Part shown: in pieces, positions 47,601 through 60,269 of the stretch
Layout of the letters: the number at the start of each line of letters is the position of its first letter
Numbering within the stretch: position 1 is the stretch's first letter
Assembly: GCA_944472155.2 (NCBI GenBank)
Contig: OX235273.1
Location: 8,343,204-8,407,203, forward strand
Source of the DNA: Trichobilharzia szidati
Taxonomy: Eukaryota; Platyhelminthes; Trematoda; Strigeidida; Schistosomatidae
Reading direction: 5' to 3'
Length of the DNA stretch: 64,000 nt
Translations under genes and position numbers: made by a program
The notes under the pieces: generated by a model
What the model was told of the DNA's origin: nothing
Seen by the model: only the letters and a program-made list of their open reading frames with translations
The model's database searches: none

Positions 47601-50600
47601 ATGCAAACGACCGATGTGCTAATCGAAGTGCCTCGCAATCTGAAATATGTCCTTCATGATACCGGTAATGTCGTCGAGTATTAGCGATCCATTGAATTTA
47701 TCATTGAGGGCAGTTCATAGCAGTCGAATGGTTACTAACTATGATAATCCTTCAGAATATTGTTTTCATACACACTCATTACATTCTACTTACTTTCTTC
47801 ATTGATGTATGCTTCACCTGTTTCAAAAAGCTTCACATTGACAAACTCTGAAAAATTATACAGTGAATTGTGATCATTGACTGTTAGAGGTCAAAAGAAG
47901 TTTACGAAGATCAAAATATGCCTTTGAACAGAAAATTAATGGTCTATTCATTACTCGCCTCAACCCTTCACACAGTCAACTTACAATGCAGTTCATCGAA
48001 TTGTGGTGAGATGTTTGGGAGCAATCGGCAGGAAGCTGCGGACATATGTTTCGTAATCCGTCAATTCGCCTGATTGTGTGTGGTCGATCAAGTACCGTGC
48101 GGCTAGCAATGCACTCCATTATGGATAAGATTTTATTTTGTCATTGAATAACACTGCCTGTTGACAAGTATTCCCCGTGATCACCGCTTTTTTTGCTCGA
48201 TAGGATGTCCTTGTCATTCCAAATATCACTATGCAGAATATAATATAATGAAAAAACGAAATCTGAATGCAGGGCATCACCTAATATTGATCCAGTGTGC
48301 ATCATGATGGCGAGTCACCCAACATATGTCGTGGACACTGTTCAAATATTGACTGATGGTGAAATGCAGTCTGCAACAACCTGAGGACTTGACACATCAC
48401 TCCGGCTACTTCCTAGTGACCAATCGACTTATCGTTTTGCGGTCTTCACGATTTTTGCACTAGTAACACTGACTGACGCAAAGTGATGATTCGCCATTTC
48501 GGACTTCATTGAAACATCCTGACTGCCTCGTTCCCTGCTTTATTCATTGAAAGTAGTACTGTCAACCGTGTGTGGGAAAATCATCAGTTGTTCTGTTATA
48601 GATATGCAGCCAGCCTGATAAGTCGCTTGTTTGGAGGTAACCTGAGGTTAGTTGAGTCCTGTTACTGTGCATCGTGAACTGATCATCCGGTCTGTAAAAC
48701 CAGAAGTAAATTGACATTTGTGTACATTCAACCACACTAACTAGAAATGATGTCCACATGAACTACAAGATTTGTTTGGTTTTGTGACTTCTGCATCATG
48801 TTATAACAGAATGTTCACCAGATAACGTGCGATATCACATCAGAAATTAGATATGTATATGCGTATACAGAAGTAAATTAGTGCAACTGCAAACGTACCT
48901 TCCAGGTCTGGAATTCGCTTCGCCCCAATAATCAAATTAGCTTTCTTTGATGTATTGTCTTCAGGGAGAGAAAAATATCAGCGTTACTGATCAGATCACT
49001 AAATGAGTGTGAAAGATTCGGAGTGTAATTATTTTGTAATGCCAATCACTATCAAGGGGAGAAAGTTGAAGGGAGTCAATTCTTCCACTCATCTCAGCAG
49101 CATCATTTCCACTACAGATAGTCGTTATAGAGCAAAGTTGAACTGTGGTTGTCAAAACTAAATGACGATAACATTGTGACAGATAAATCATTATCAATGT
49201 AATGGCTGCATGTTATGAGCTGACAATTCATTCTTTTGCAAAATGAAAGAACACCGTGAATAGCCCTTCATTGTGCCTTGTTTAAGAGTGTCGTTTCTAG
49301 CATTCACATCAGTTCCATACCCCATTCAATTTGTTGTTTCACATGGAAAATGTTGCAGATAGTGAAAATTGATCCTCGAACACTCACCGTCTTTCTTCAA
49401 ACACTTTGTCGATGATCTAGACAGGTAAGCATCTACAAGAAATTTAAGAGAATATACGAGATTTACTTGATGTGCTGGGGACTGTTCAATTTTAGTCGAG
49501 TTGCATTGTGTTCACATTCAAGATTAAATAATCACCGTCAGACATATACTAGCCTGATACATTGGATTAAAATCCAGCAATGCATTGTACCTTCTGCATC
49601 TCACTAACACCCTCTCGGAATACGAATCAGACTGTTATCCAAGACAAAGGTGGTTTCTCATGACGGAATCCACATGTATTATGCTTCTCAGACACCGAGT
49701 TGAAGAGTTTTCTGGAGGCACACTAATTAATGGCTCACTGATTGACTGACACAAAAGGGTTGACATTATTTATTAAGCCGCATGTGTGGGATAACCATGA
49801 TGCCGTATACAGTGAGTTTCATTCAACACTTGACTGTTCTATTAATTCATAGTAATGAGAAATTCGAAATGCAGCATACTTGGGAGAGAAAATGTTTCAA
49901 CTGCTCTACACTCTTACCTTCAGTAGCATATAATCCTGCTCTGACTTTCCATTTCTTTCTGATTACATTCAAAAGTATTTTACTTCCTACAAGAGATAGT
50001 AGGTGTAAGTGTGTATGCGTCAACAGGTGTTAGTTTATTGTAATTCAATCTGGAGAACTGCTAATTACAATGACTTGTTGTAAGGAAGCCTTTATATATG
50101 TGCAACGTTTACATGCTGCAATGACATCCTGCTCGTACAATTCGTCCTATTATAGACTGGTCAGCTGGATGTACCTGCCTTCTCGAGTGATTGATGGCGG
50201 CGAACTTAATGGAACGAACCATGTAGACTGACTGTCCAATAGACATTCATTGATTATAACCAACATACTTTAGCTGATTTCAAGATTTCCTTACTACTCG
50301 CTCGATCCCATTATTCATCCAGCCCCCATGATGTACATATTTGTATGCACTATCAAGGATCCCTCAACTCTGTAACTGTCTCACAAATAATGTCTGACTA
50401 CATACACTTGACACTAGACAGTAACTAATCTCATACGATTTGTCTTCTCTTTTCGTGCAAATGGAATTCTATCAGTCCAGTTTACAATGTGGCAATCGTG
50501 CTGTGTGGCTGAACATTATTGTGGGGATTACCACCAAATATCTCACATAGACTTGACCACACTTCCAACAGTACAACTTCACATTTGAAATGCTCTTTAT

Positions 50601-53600
50601 CCTTTGCATGCATAGAAAGAATGAGTGAGTTTACGCAATCAATATGAATAAGTAGACATATATACCAGATGAATCTATATTTCAAATTCAGCAGTCAAAC
50701 ACTGGGTAAACGCACTGTGTGCTAATCCCGACCGAAAGCTGCTACCTTGACGCGGTGGTCGGGCTTGCATATCGCAATGACCCAACGAGCTACACTGGCT
50801 GGAACTTAAGTTCCTGTAGGTCCTACCATGCCAGAAAGGTTGTTTGGATAGCGGTTAGACAAAAAGCAGCTACCCAATCCAATGCCATGACTCAAACAAA
50901 AACACAAAATATCATGCCGGATCGGTCGGGGCCCGGATTAACAACGACCGCGCTTCCTGCTGCTGTGTCACAGGGCAGAAGTGATAAATACGCTACTGAG
51001 ACACACCAAATAAAAAAGAACAAACAAAAACAGGCCGTGTGTGACCGGCCTCAAGCAGTTGTCCCCTGGGCTCTGCGGTCACGCAACCAACTTCCACGGT
51101 GTTGGCAGCCGGGAAGTAACGATCGCCCTCACACTCCAAAGTGGACGCAAAACCTCTCTAATCCTCACTCATCTTTGTATCCATCTTCATCTCTATTATC
51201 TTGCCTTCCTTCTACCAATGCAACTCCTCTACTTGATGGCCCTTCACTTCGTCTTCAATCTGTGTGCACTAAAAACGATGGAAGCCAAAAACCCACCATC
51301 GATAGTCTCCTAAAGCCACGCCACCAATTTCATATAGGGGCATTTTATGTTAGGACACTTTGCCAAATAGGACAACAGACGTCACTAGCCAAGACTCTGG
51401 TATTTCGAGCCATTGATGTACGTTGTGTTTCAGAAACACGCATACAAGACCCAAGTGTGGTTATTCACCTAACCCCACCTGGCCAACAGGATGAATCTGC
51501 AAAATTCACCTTGAGGGTGTCAGGAGATGCGACGGCTAGCTCTCGAGGATTAGCTGGTGTTGGGATAGCTTTAAGTACTAGGGCAGAAAAGACATTACTT
51601 GACTGGATCCCGGTAGACAGCCGAATGTGTGCTGTCCGTCTGAACGGATCAGTGAAAAAGAGAAAGGACTGCACTTACCACCGATGCCTTTTCGCAATCT
51701 CCACCTACGTCCCTACTGACTGCAGTTCGGATGAAACGAAAGATGAGTTCCAGTTTGCTGCGAAAGGCTAAACGCTCAGATATAGTCGTTTTAGCTGGTG
51801 ACTTCAATGCTCAAATAGGGAAATTGTGTCAATCTGAAAAGAATGTCGGTGGCACATACGGAATTCCGTGCCAGCGAACCGACAACGGTGATAATCATTT
51901 GTTTCTTGTAAGCACTAACTTCAAACACAAGGACAGACACTGTTTGACTTGGCCACCCCCATAATCAAATCAACGCTGGACACAAATAGACCACATAGCA
52001 ATAAGCTATCGTTGGCGTGGGTCAGTAGGAGATTGTCGCTCCTTCTGGAACACGTGTGTAGATACCGATCACGCACTGGTCCGCGCTCGTGTGTGCTTAC
52101 GACTGAACGGACGTAGGAAACAGCTGGCGGTAAAACCACCTCGTTCCCAGCTCGATCAGCAAACTAGGTCCCTATTTGAGGAAGAACTAGCTAAACGCAT
52201 ATCTGAGTTCGACAGCTGCGCTCACCCTGAAGAAGCCTGGAAGAATATTCAATCAGCCATAGATACAGCTGTAAAAGCTGTGAGTAAGGTAAATCCAAAG
52301 GTGAGTAAAAACCATTGGATTTCGACTGACTCATCCGAACTGATAGATGCTAGAAGACTTATTCCGGCGAGCTCCGAATTCAGTGAGGAGCGAAAGCTGC
52401 ACAAAAGGAAACTTACGAAAAGTCTCCGCAAGGACCGTGAACAGTGGTGGTTGACAAAGGCGAAAGAGATGGAAAAAACATCGGGGATAGGCAATACCAG
52501 ACAACTATTCAGGCTTATCAAGGAAACAGGTGGTAAAAGGCAAATGATAAGCGAAACAATCTCTGAAAAAAATGGCACCATAATTAGCTCCCAGGATAGA
52601 CGTCTGGAGCACTGGAAAGAACACTACAAGGAGCAGTTTAATTGGCCCACATCCACACTTAGCCTGCCGGACATCCAACACCTCCCTGAATGGGATATAG
52701 ACACAGGTCCTCCGTCCCTAACTGATATTACTAGAGCAGCCACTAATCTGAAGCAAGGCAAAGCAGCGGGACCTGATGGATTGACTCCAGAGGTATTTAA
52801 GTACGGTGGAGACAGTTTACTGTCTGCGTTAACTGAGGTTCTAGGCAGCGTCTGGGAATCAGAGGAAGTCCCATCGGGTTGGTGTAAACCACTTATCATC
52901 CCGATATACAAGAAGGGAGACAAGTCTTCTTGTGATAATCACAGAGGGATTAACTTGACTAATATAGTATCTAAAATCCTAGGCTCAATAATACTGCGTA
53001 GACTAAGTGGTGCTCGGGAGACACAAACACGAGAAAACCAGGCAGGTTTTAGGCCAGGTAGAGGGTGTATTGATCATATCTTCACCCTCTGACAGATTCT
53101 AGAACATAGGCATTCCTACCGGCGTCCGACAATCATTATATTTCTTGACCTAAAGGCGGCTTTCGATTCTGTCGACCGGGAGGTTCTCTGGCGATGCTTG
53201 GCTGAAAAGGGAATGCCGAGAAAATACATTGCACTGATTAAGGCACTCTACTCGTACTCATGCAGCCAGGTGAGGGATTATGGCGAGTTGTCATCCGAAG
53301 TAGTGACGACTAGTGGCGTCCGTCAAGGATGCCCATTATCCCCATTTCTATTCAACTTCATCATAGACGTACTAATGGACTTAACCTTAACTCACTTCGG
53401 CGACTCAGGGATTGACTTGCTACCAGGGAAGAATCTCGTTGACCTAGAATATGCGGACGATATAGTCCTTCTAGGCGAGGACTCTGACAAAATGCAGAGT
53501 CTACTGAACACCTTGAGCAACAATCTAAGAATGTTTGGTATGCGATTCTTCCCTGTAAAACGTAAGATGATGCTTCAGGATTGGACTACACCGACCCCTA

Positions 53601-56600
53601 GATTAGAAATAGGAAGTGAAGTGGTAGAGCACGTTGACCACTTAACTTCTAATTACTTGGGAAGTACCATCAGCCAGTGCCAACGGGTTGATCTCAGACG
53701 AAATATCAGCACGAATACAGAGGGCTAGGTTCGCATACGCCAGTTTACGCCGTCTCTGGCGTAGACGCGATATCCGACTATCGACCAAAGGGCGTGTGTA
53801 CTGCTCAACAGTCCGCTCCGTCCTCCTTTATGGCTGTGAGACCTGGCCATTGAGAGCAGAAGACATGAAAAGATTAGCTGTCTTCGATCATAGGTATCTG
53901 CGTTCCATCTCCCGTGTGAAGTGGTATAATAAGGTGAGCAATATTGAGGTTAGGCTACGGTCGAGTGCTAGGTAAGGCGGGGAAATCAATCGATGAGACT
54001 GTGAAATTACATCGACTGAGATGGTTAGGACATGTGTTACGTATGCCTAGTCATCGCCTTCCTCGACGGGCAATGTTAGCTGATAAAGGGCTAGGCTAGA
54101 AAAGAGCTAGCGGCGGTCAAATGAAAACATGGCACCAGTCAATGAAATCCACAACAGTTAGTCTAAGTCACGTAGGGAGATGTAGACTTCCTGGTTGGGG
54201 TCCTCGGGATGGTAAAAACCAATGGTTGGAAACAATTGGTGACATGGCTCAAAATCGTTCTCAGTGGCGCAGATGCATCCACTCCTTGTGACTCATGATT
54301 CTCAATTAAACTGTTTTGTTCTTCGTTATTACTATTCATTTGTCTCACACCTCTGTTTACTGTCTATATTATGTATTTCTCCTACTTTCTTCTCTTGTTT
54401 TGTGTGCTTCATGGAGTGTGGCGACTTGAACTGGTTGACGTATGTGCAAAGTTCTTTGTCGAAAACAGACAGACAGACAGACGGACTGTGTGCTAATCAC
54501 ATCCCTGTCAGTGTTATCATTATGTCACTCACATGTGTCATCTTTGCATCGATGATAGCCAGAAAGTAAGAATTACATTGAATGAAAATTCGGAAATTAC
54601 CTGCGTGCAGAGGAGCAGATTTATTCAAGCGTTTCTCCACTTCGTACTGATCTACAATCATTAAAATTGTGCATTTACGTGGAAAGATACGTGGTGACAT
54701 ATTCAAGTGCAGATGTTGGCTTCATGATAAAATCCTGACAAAGTCCCCACTACTCAACATTCAATGTTTATTATGTAGCTGGTAGTGAGTGTAGGCTCAG
54801 TGACATCACTGTTGCAACACTATTTGTGAACAGTATTTCAAAAAAGACTCTCATCCAGGTGTTTACTGAATGGATTCACTGATTTATTACAGAAAGGGAG
54901 ATGGATGGGAATGAAAAAAACATGGATTTATTGAAGATACGTCCTTGCATTTCAGTTTTCACCTTTATTCTTGACATTGCAAGTAGAAGTGCGACTTGGT
55001 ATGCTCCATCAAAGTAGAGGTCTCATGCAATCAACCAGTGGACTGTTGCGAATAAGAGGAAGAAGGAGACGAAAACCTCGTTTGTGTTAGCCACACTTTA
55101 AATTATCTCAGTATACACATGCAGTAAATAACTCACTTGCATATCGTCTCTTAGTGTCTTTGTCAATCACCTCGTTCGCCTGGAAAACACGTGAAGCTGC
55201 AAACTAAGTTGAAAATTATCGTGAATCTCATGTATGTGAATGAGGAATCAATTGTCACATCTGTTTTTAATAATAAATAGATGTGATGAGAGACCAGCAT
55301 CCCATGAGTGTGTGTGTAAAAGTGCATCTCACATTTCCGAAAATGTTTTGCTGACTCTAATCAATATTCTACCAGTAGAGTTTCGACTGACATTGAAGGC
55401 ATCATCGCTAGTGCTGTTTAGTGAACGAACACAATGACTTCATCACTTCTATGTATGCTTATTGAGTGAAATACGACTATGCAGTGCTCACTAGAATGAA
55501 TTGTACAGATATTAGTGAAACAGTGAGAACGATGACAATGTGAAATGTAGCATAACGCGATGTCAGTTGCCTTTAATGCATGTGTCTATACAATTCCATT
55601 GACGTGGCTAATCATCACATGCAGTCGACTCAAAGCAATAAAATTTGGATAGTCAGTCATTTCAGGTATTCAGCCTGCACAGAATGATGTGGTACACGGT
55701 GCCGTATCTGCTAACAACTTCCAACTCACTCACTAACTAACTAAATAACTCACTAAGTAATTCACTGACTGACAGGCTGATTGTGACCATATAATACACT
55801 CGGTTAAGTTAACATTATTATGGCAAAAGCCCTGCTCAACCAAACAATTAAATAGCGAAAAAGGATTCGTAAATTTCACTTACATATTAGTTCATTAATC
55901 CATTTCAGTCCGTATAAAAGATCCAGTCTGTGGCTTTCTAGATTAATAAAAATTATTAATGTTACTGTTAGTTCCTGTCAATTACACCATGTCATCTTGA
56001 AAATAGGAAGCATGTTCAAAAATTGAGTGTGATTTATGCTTCAGATGAAGTTTTTAGGTGGTAGTACTTTCAGCAAAATCCTCGAATTAATAAAATACAA
56101 TATCATTTTATTAATCCGGTGCCCATTCATCGTTCTTGCTTCGTACACCTTGAACAGTAGGAAGAATTGTACGAATTCTTCTATTCTCCATGTGGGACGT
56201 ATATTTGGAAATGATACTCATCCACTTCACGTCAGATCATGAGCAACGAGGCAAAATTTAATCCCTCCAATAAAATTCCCTTACACATCAATAATCTTAC
56301 CTGATTTCAGCTGTTTGATTATATTCGTTCCCGTTTTACGAGCGCGCATTATGTAAACCTCAACTACAAAAGGAAAATATTTGAAAGATGAAAATTCAAC
56401 GTGTATTTGATTGCTGCATTCAACAGCTTATCGCTTTTATCACAACAATGCAAAACACTATTCACGGCCTTCCATAGAAGAAGCCAGTGATCGTGATATT
56501 AACTGGACATATATTTGCCGCCAAACATGTACGAGTCCCGATGCAGCTTAGACAGTACAAATTATGTATATCCGATCATTGGAAATGTCACTGCATTCAT

Positions 56601-58172
56601 TTCTCAGATATGTTGAATGTCATCAATTCTGAGATAAATTTCTTCCATGTATGATGTGATGTTTGCATACATCAGGTGCATATTGCTACACACGCCTACT
56701 GGAAAATCTACTCACAGACGATCATCTCACTTATCATGTGGACACACACAGTCACAGAGACACACCATGTGTGCTTCGGACAAAAGAAGAGCATACTGTT
56801 GTTAGATGAGGCAACAATCAATAATGAGTAAGAAATCTTGTTCAAGTGATACAGTGAAGAATAGAATGAGTATGAATCAGTATAAATTCTTAATGCTTAC
56901 GTTGTTTTGATTTAACTAGTAAGTATGCATTCCTGTAATTCTTTAGATGAATTTCTATATTCTGAATGCCTTTAACATTAATCAGAATGGACACGAATTA
57001 AATGACCTACCTGTAGCATTCAAGGTAGAAGCATGAGCAGCTGGAAAACGAATCAAAGTGTTGCACAATTCAGGATTGAATGTCGTCAAGAAGTAAAAAC
57101 TGGTATAGTGAGTAGGAGAGTGCATGGATGTGTACCAGAAAAGCATATTTATTGAGTACACCAACGAGGTGATTTCAAGGAAATCTATTGTTAGTCAACG
57201 ATTTGCATTTGAGAAGCTATAAATGACATTCGAGATGAGAAAGGGTATACATGGAATACTTGCATGAAGATCCACATGAAACTGCTCTCAGAAGAATCCC
57301 TACTTCGCTTGATAGTATTCCAAAATTGTTTGAACAGATCCATCAGAAGAAGCCAGAATGTGATACACGTCGACGACTTTTCATAATCTCAGCCTACGTT
57401 CCGACAAACTGCAGTTCGCTTGAAATGAAGGAGATTAGACCTGTAGAAAGCTATCTGCTTCGCTGGTACAAACAAGACGCTAAGATATACTGGTTTTAGT
57501 AGCTGATGTCAGCCGACACTGAAAACGAAAGTTGTACCAGTCTGAGAAGTATTTGGGAAGCGCTTATGGTAGCGTCCATGGAGTTCAGTGATGACGAACC
57601 ATTAATGCCTATCTTCCTAATACACGCATTATACAGAAGTATTGTTCCCCTGTTTTCCATCATTCTTCTGCCTTTGTGTGCTGCAGGCAATGTGTCAACT
57701 TGAATTGCCATGCAGATACAAAACAGTGAGTCATTGTGTACGCTCAAGAAGCCATGCAACTCATACATGTCTATACCTCTGCTCAAAAGTATGCCATGAA
57801 TGAGATGTGTGAGTGGTAGGCGAATTATAAAATGCAAGTAGGTCGCTGACATTTACTCACTGAATTATAAATGCCATACACAGAGATAAATGTTTCTAAA
57901 CTCATCACGACTTCATATCAACGTCCTCAATTGTCTTCAACACTTTACACGAAATCCACCTTCACTTCATTCGGTGGTGAAATCATATCGAGGTCTGTTC
58001 ACGCACACAAACAGACCTCCTGAATTCGTCTCACACTCTTTATTTAAAATCAAATCAAACCAATTTTCAAAGAAATATGTAGTCACAAAATAACAATCGT
58101 GTTCATCAACTCACCGAAGCAGCTCAACAAATAGTTCAGCAACAGGAAGGTAACAGGGACGAAGAATGTCAT
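44680..58172 (-). CDS. gene B: micro-exon-type secreted protein, paralogue of gene A
   Basis: Minus-strand join (in order) 58172-58115, 57040-57011, 56363-56301, 55937-55884, 55196-55137, 54651-54601, 49986-49918, 49432-49388, 48958-48899, 47847-47794, 46805-46755, 45983-45927, 44783-44680: 756 nt, predicted 251 aa, one open frame. Exon 1 is a signal peptide ([19 protein letters not shown]). Exons 2-12 are all phase 1-1 multiples of 3. Relative to gene A it has one exon fewer (single 60-nt exon at 48958-48899) and shorter exons 10 (54 against 72 nt) and 11 (51 against 60 nt), all in-frame changes. The C-terminus is longer: the last exon reads past the position of gene A's TAG and ends at TAA 44682-44680. 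Function is unknown; a secreted MEG-like role is inferred from architecture. Confidence 0.75.
47100..47350 (+). repeat. tRNA-like dispersed repeat, family C (mirror copy)
   Basis: Mirror of 28560-28890 in the right arm, with GGTGATTGATTGATCTTAGC corresponding to its box A-like block. It lost much of the box B side. Confidence 0.45.
50714..54498 (+). mobile_element. near full-length RTE-like (Perere-3/SR3-like) retrotransposon with target duplication
   Basis: A 14-bp direct repeat ACTGTGTGCTAATC (50714-50727, 54485-54498) brackets 50728-54484 (about 3.76 kb). The empty site is intact in gene A intron 6 (about 21549-21562). Frames in order: 5' frame into an AP endonuclease start (51325-51771, [26 protein letters not shown]); [12 protein letters not shown] (51781) and, after a stop, QIDHIAIS (51977) and a TDHALVRA active-site block (52066); linker; reverse transcriptase from 52091 ([35 protein letters not shown]); after a TGA at 53090, [31 protein letters not shown] and [13 protein letters not shown] (YADD); then a frameshifted C-terminal part (53688-53975). 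The 3' end is a (ACAG)n tail (about 54462-54484). At least three frame breaks make it inactive. It is antisense in intron 6 of gene B. The family name is recalled, not checked. Confidence 0.85.
57330..57510 (+). mobile_element. Perere-3-like endonuclease remnant in gene B intron 1
   Basis: Encodes [21 protein letters not shown], similar to [20 protein letters not shown] in the element at 51.7 kb. Flanks are unrecognisable. The mirrored remnant in gene A intron 1 shows that it predates the duplication. Confidence 0.5.
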
Positions 58173-58292
58173 CTTCACTAAGAGCACCAACTGAATGACT
58201 GAATATTGTTTGAGCATCCACCGTATATATACGGTATTTTGTGTGTGTGAGGGGGGGAATAGTGGCACTACATCAACTGACCTGAAGTTCAC
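58173..58292 (-). promoter_or_regulatory. core promoter and 5' UTR of gene B
   Basis: Same palindromic TATA element CCGTATATATACGG (58221-58234) and the same leader as gene A. Only a few of about 120 positions differ, against much larger changes in the exons. It suggests shared expression of the two genes. Confidence 0.65.
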
Positions 58293-59040
58293 CTCACAGA
58301 TTTGAATGCACTTTTTTGTTCAGCAAAGAAATACTGTTTTCTCAACGATTTTATTTTCCAGCTAACTGTACAATCGTATTATTATTACAGAAAGAGAAGG
58401 CATTAAGTGGCTGCACTGGAAATTTCTCAGTCAACACTGCACACATGATGATGAGAATAAAGATAATTAAAAGGATGTACTAAGGGCGAGGTAGAGTTGA
58501 AGTGGATGAATTACAAAACTCTCAGAGATTATTCAATGTGTGAACTGGTGTAAAGATTTGAAAATTTCAGGTCAAGTGTTGTTCAGAAAAATAAGCAGTA
58601 AGATAATGATAACAATAAAGATAGATAGTGAATGTGAATTGAAGTGGAATGAATTGAGGTGGTAAAATAGAAACAGAAATAAAAGAACATAACTATGACA
58701 AAGGTGAAGAAAGGGGTTCAACAGAACGTTTCTCAATACATAATTTAGGTATTCGTCTATGTATAGCTACAGCTTCGACTAAGCATACGTGAAGGAAATG
58801 TAAAGAAATTGTTCTTTTCAACTTAGTTATCAACCAGACTGGACACTCGTGTGTTGATAGTCAATGGTTGAGAATGTTTCAGAATCCTTTCTGGTTGAGC
58901 GTTGAATAAACATGGTTACAAGCAGGGATTAGAATGCAATAATAACAAAATAAACAGAAATTTCGGATAAGAAACGCAACTGCATAATCATCCCTATTGA
59001 GTGAAATTACTGTTTCCTATGACCGTGTTCAAGACAAAGG
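58293..59040. other. upstream region of gene B
   Basis: Mirror of 16901-17640. No gene recognised. Confidence 0.5.
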
Positions 59041-59099
59041 TTGGATGCGTTTATATTGGATACAAAGCATGGGCTAAGACTTCAATATTGCTAGTACAT

Positions 59100-60140
59100 C
59101 AGCTATGCTCAGATCCCTTTATCTCACTGCCCTTGAGAGGTGCAATCAGATCTCGAATTTGACTCTATAGAACATTTCAAATGGAGCTGTGTTCATCCAG
59201 TGTTCTGTTATCGAGCTACATAAACACACAATTGAATTCTACCACATTCATTTGTTTTCTATGAGTGCACTATTCGATAAGTGTAACCGTAAAAAGAAGT
59301 CATTTGAAAGATAACACCAGTGGGGCGAGTGCTGCACATCACTCTCCACCTAGTACGAAACAGCAGGCTATCCCATACACGCCAGATTTTCGATGATTCT
59401 TCCACTGATATCAACCCATTCAACAAATGTTTGATTGCTGCATTTGACAGCTTGATGCTTGTATCACCACAATGCGCTGCACAAATTATGGCCTCCCAGG
59501 AACTAAGGAGTAGTCGTGATGTTGACTATAGATATATATAGGGCGGCGAACATGTACCAATACCAGTGAAACTTAAGAAATATAAATCCTACATATACGA
59601 TCATTGTCTGCACTTGAATATGTCAACATGTATCTGTCTACGTGATTGCACCATTTTGACGCTTGCAGGTGATTACGAAGTGAAGAAACTTATGAATAAA
59701 TCTACTCCTCTGGACACAGGTAATTACTGAATTTTCATTCGACTGTAATTCTTTCCTTTCACTGTTGATGCAATTATGAAACATGTGAGTGACATACTGA
59801 CGACACTGACAAGGATGTGATTAGCACACAGTGCGTTCACTCAGTGTTTGGCCGCTGAAATTGAAATATACATTCATTCGATTATACCGAATCCACTGGT
59901 GATTGTCTCGTATATTTGTCTACTTATTCATATTGATTGTATGAACACACTCATTGTTTCTATGCACGCAAAGGATAAAGAGCATTTCAAATGTGAAGTT
60001 GCATTGTTTGTAGTCAATGTGAGATATTTGGTGGCAATCCTCTCCGTGATGTTCATCCACCCAGCATGATGGTGACACTTCAAACTGGACTGATAGAATT
60101 TAGTTTGCAAGAGAAGAGAAGACAAATTGTACGGGATTAT
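59100..60140 (+). repeat. orphan exon-6 module upstream of gene B
   Basis: Mirror of 15790-16900. Contains a 51-nt exon copy at 59669-59719 (AG acceptor GCTTGCAG, donor GTAATT) that reads GDYEVKKLMNKSTPLDT-like, followed by the intron module 59848-60069. It runs on the strand opposite to gene B and head-to-head with it. No start exon was found upstream, so it is probably a non-functional duplicate. Confidence 0.75.
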
Positions 60141-60269
60141 TTGCTGTCTAGTGTCTCCTGTAAGTAGTCAGACACTAAATGTCAGATAGTTATCACGTGG
60201 AGGGATTTTTCGTAGTGTATATCGCCAGCCCACTGTGGCATTTCGCTTCTTCGATTCAAGCTGCTCACT

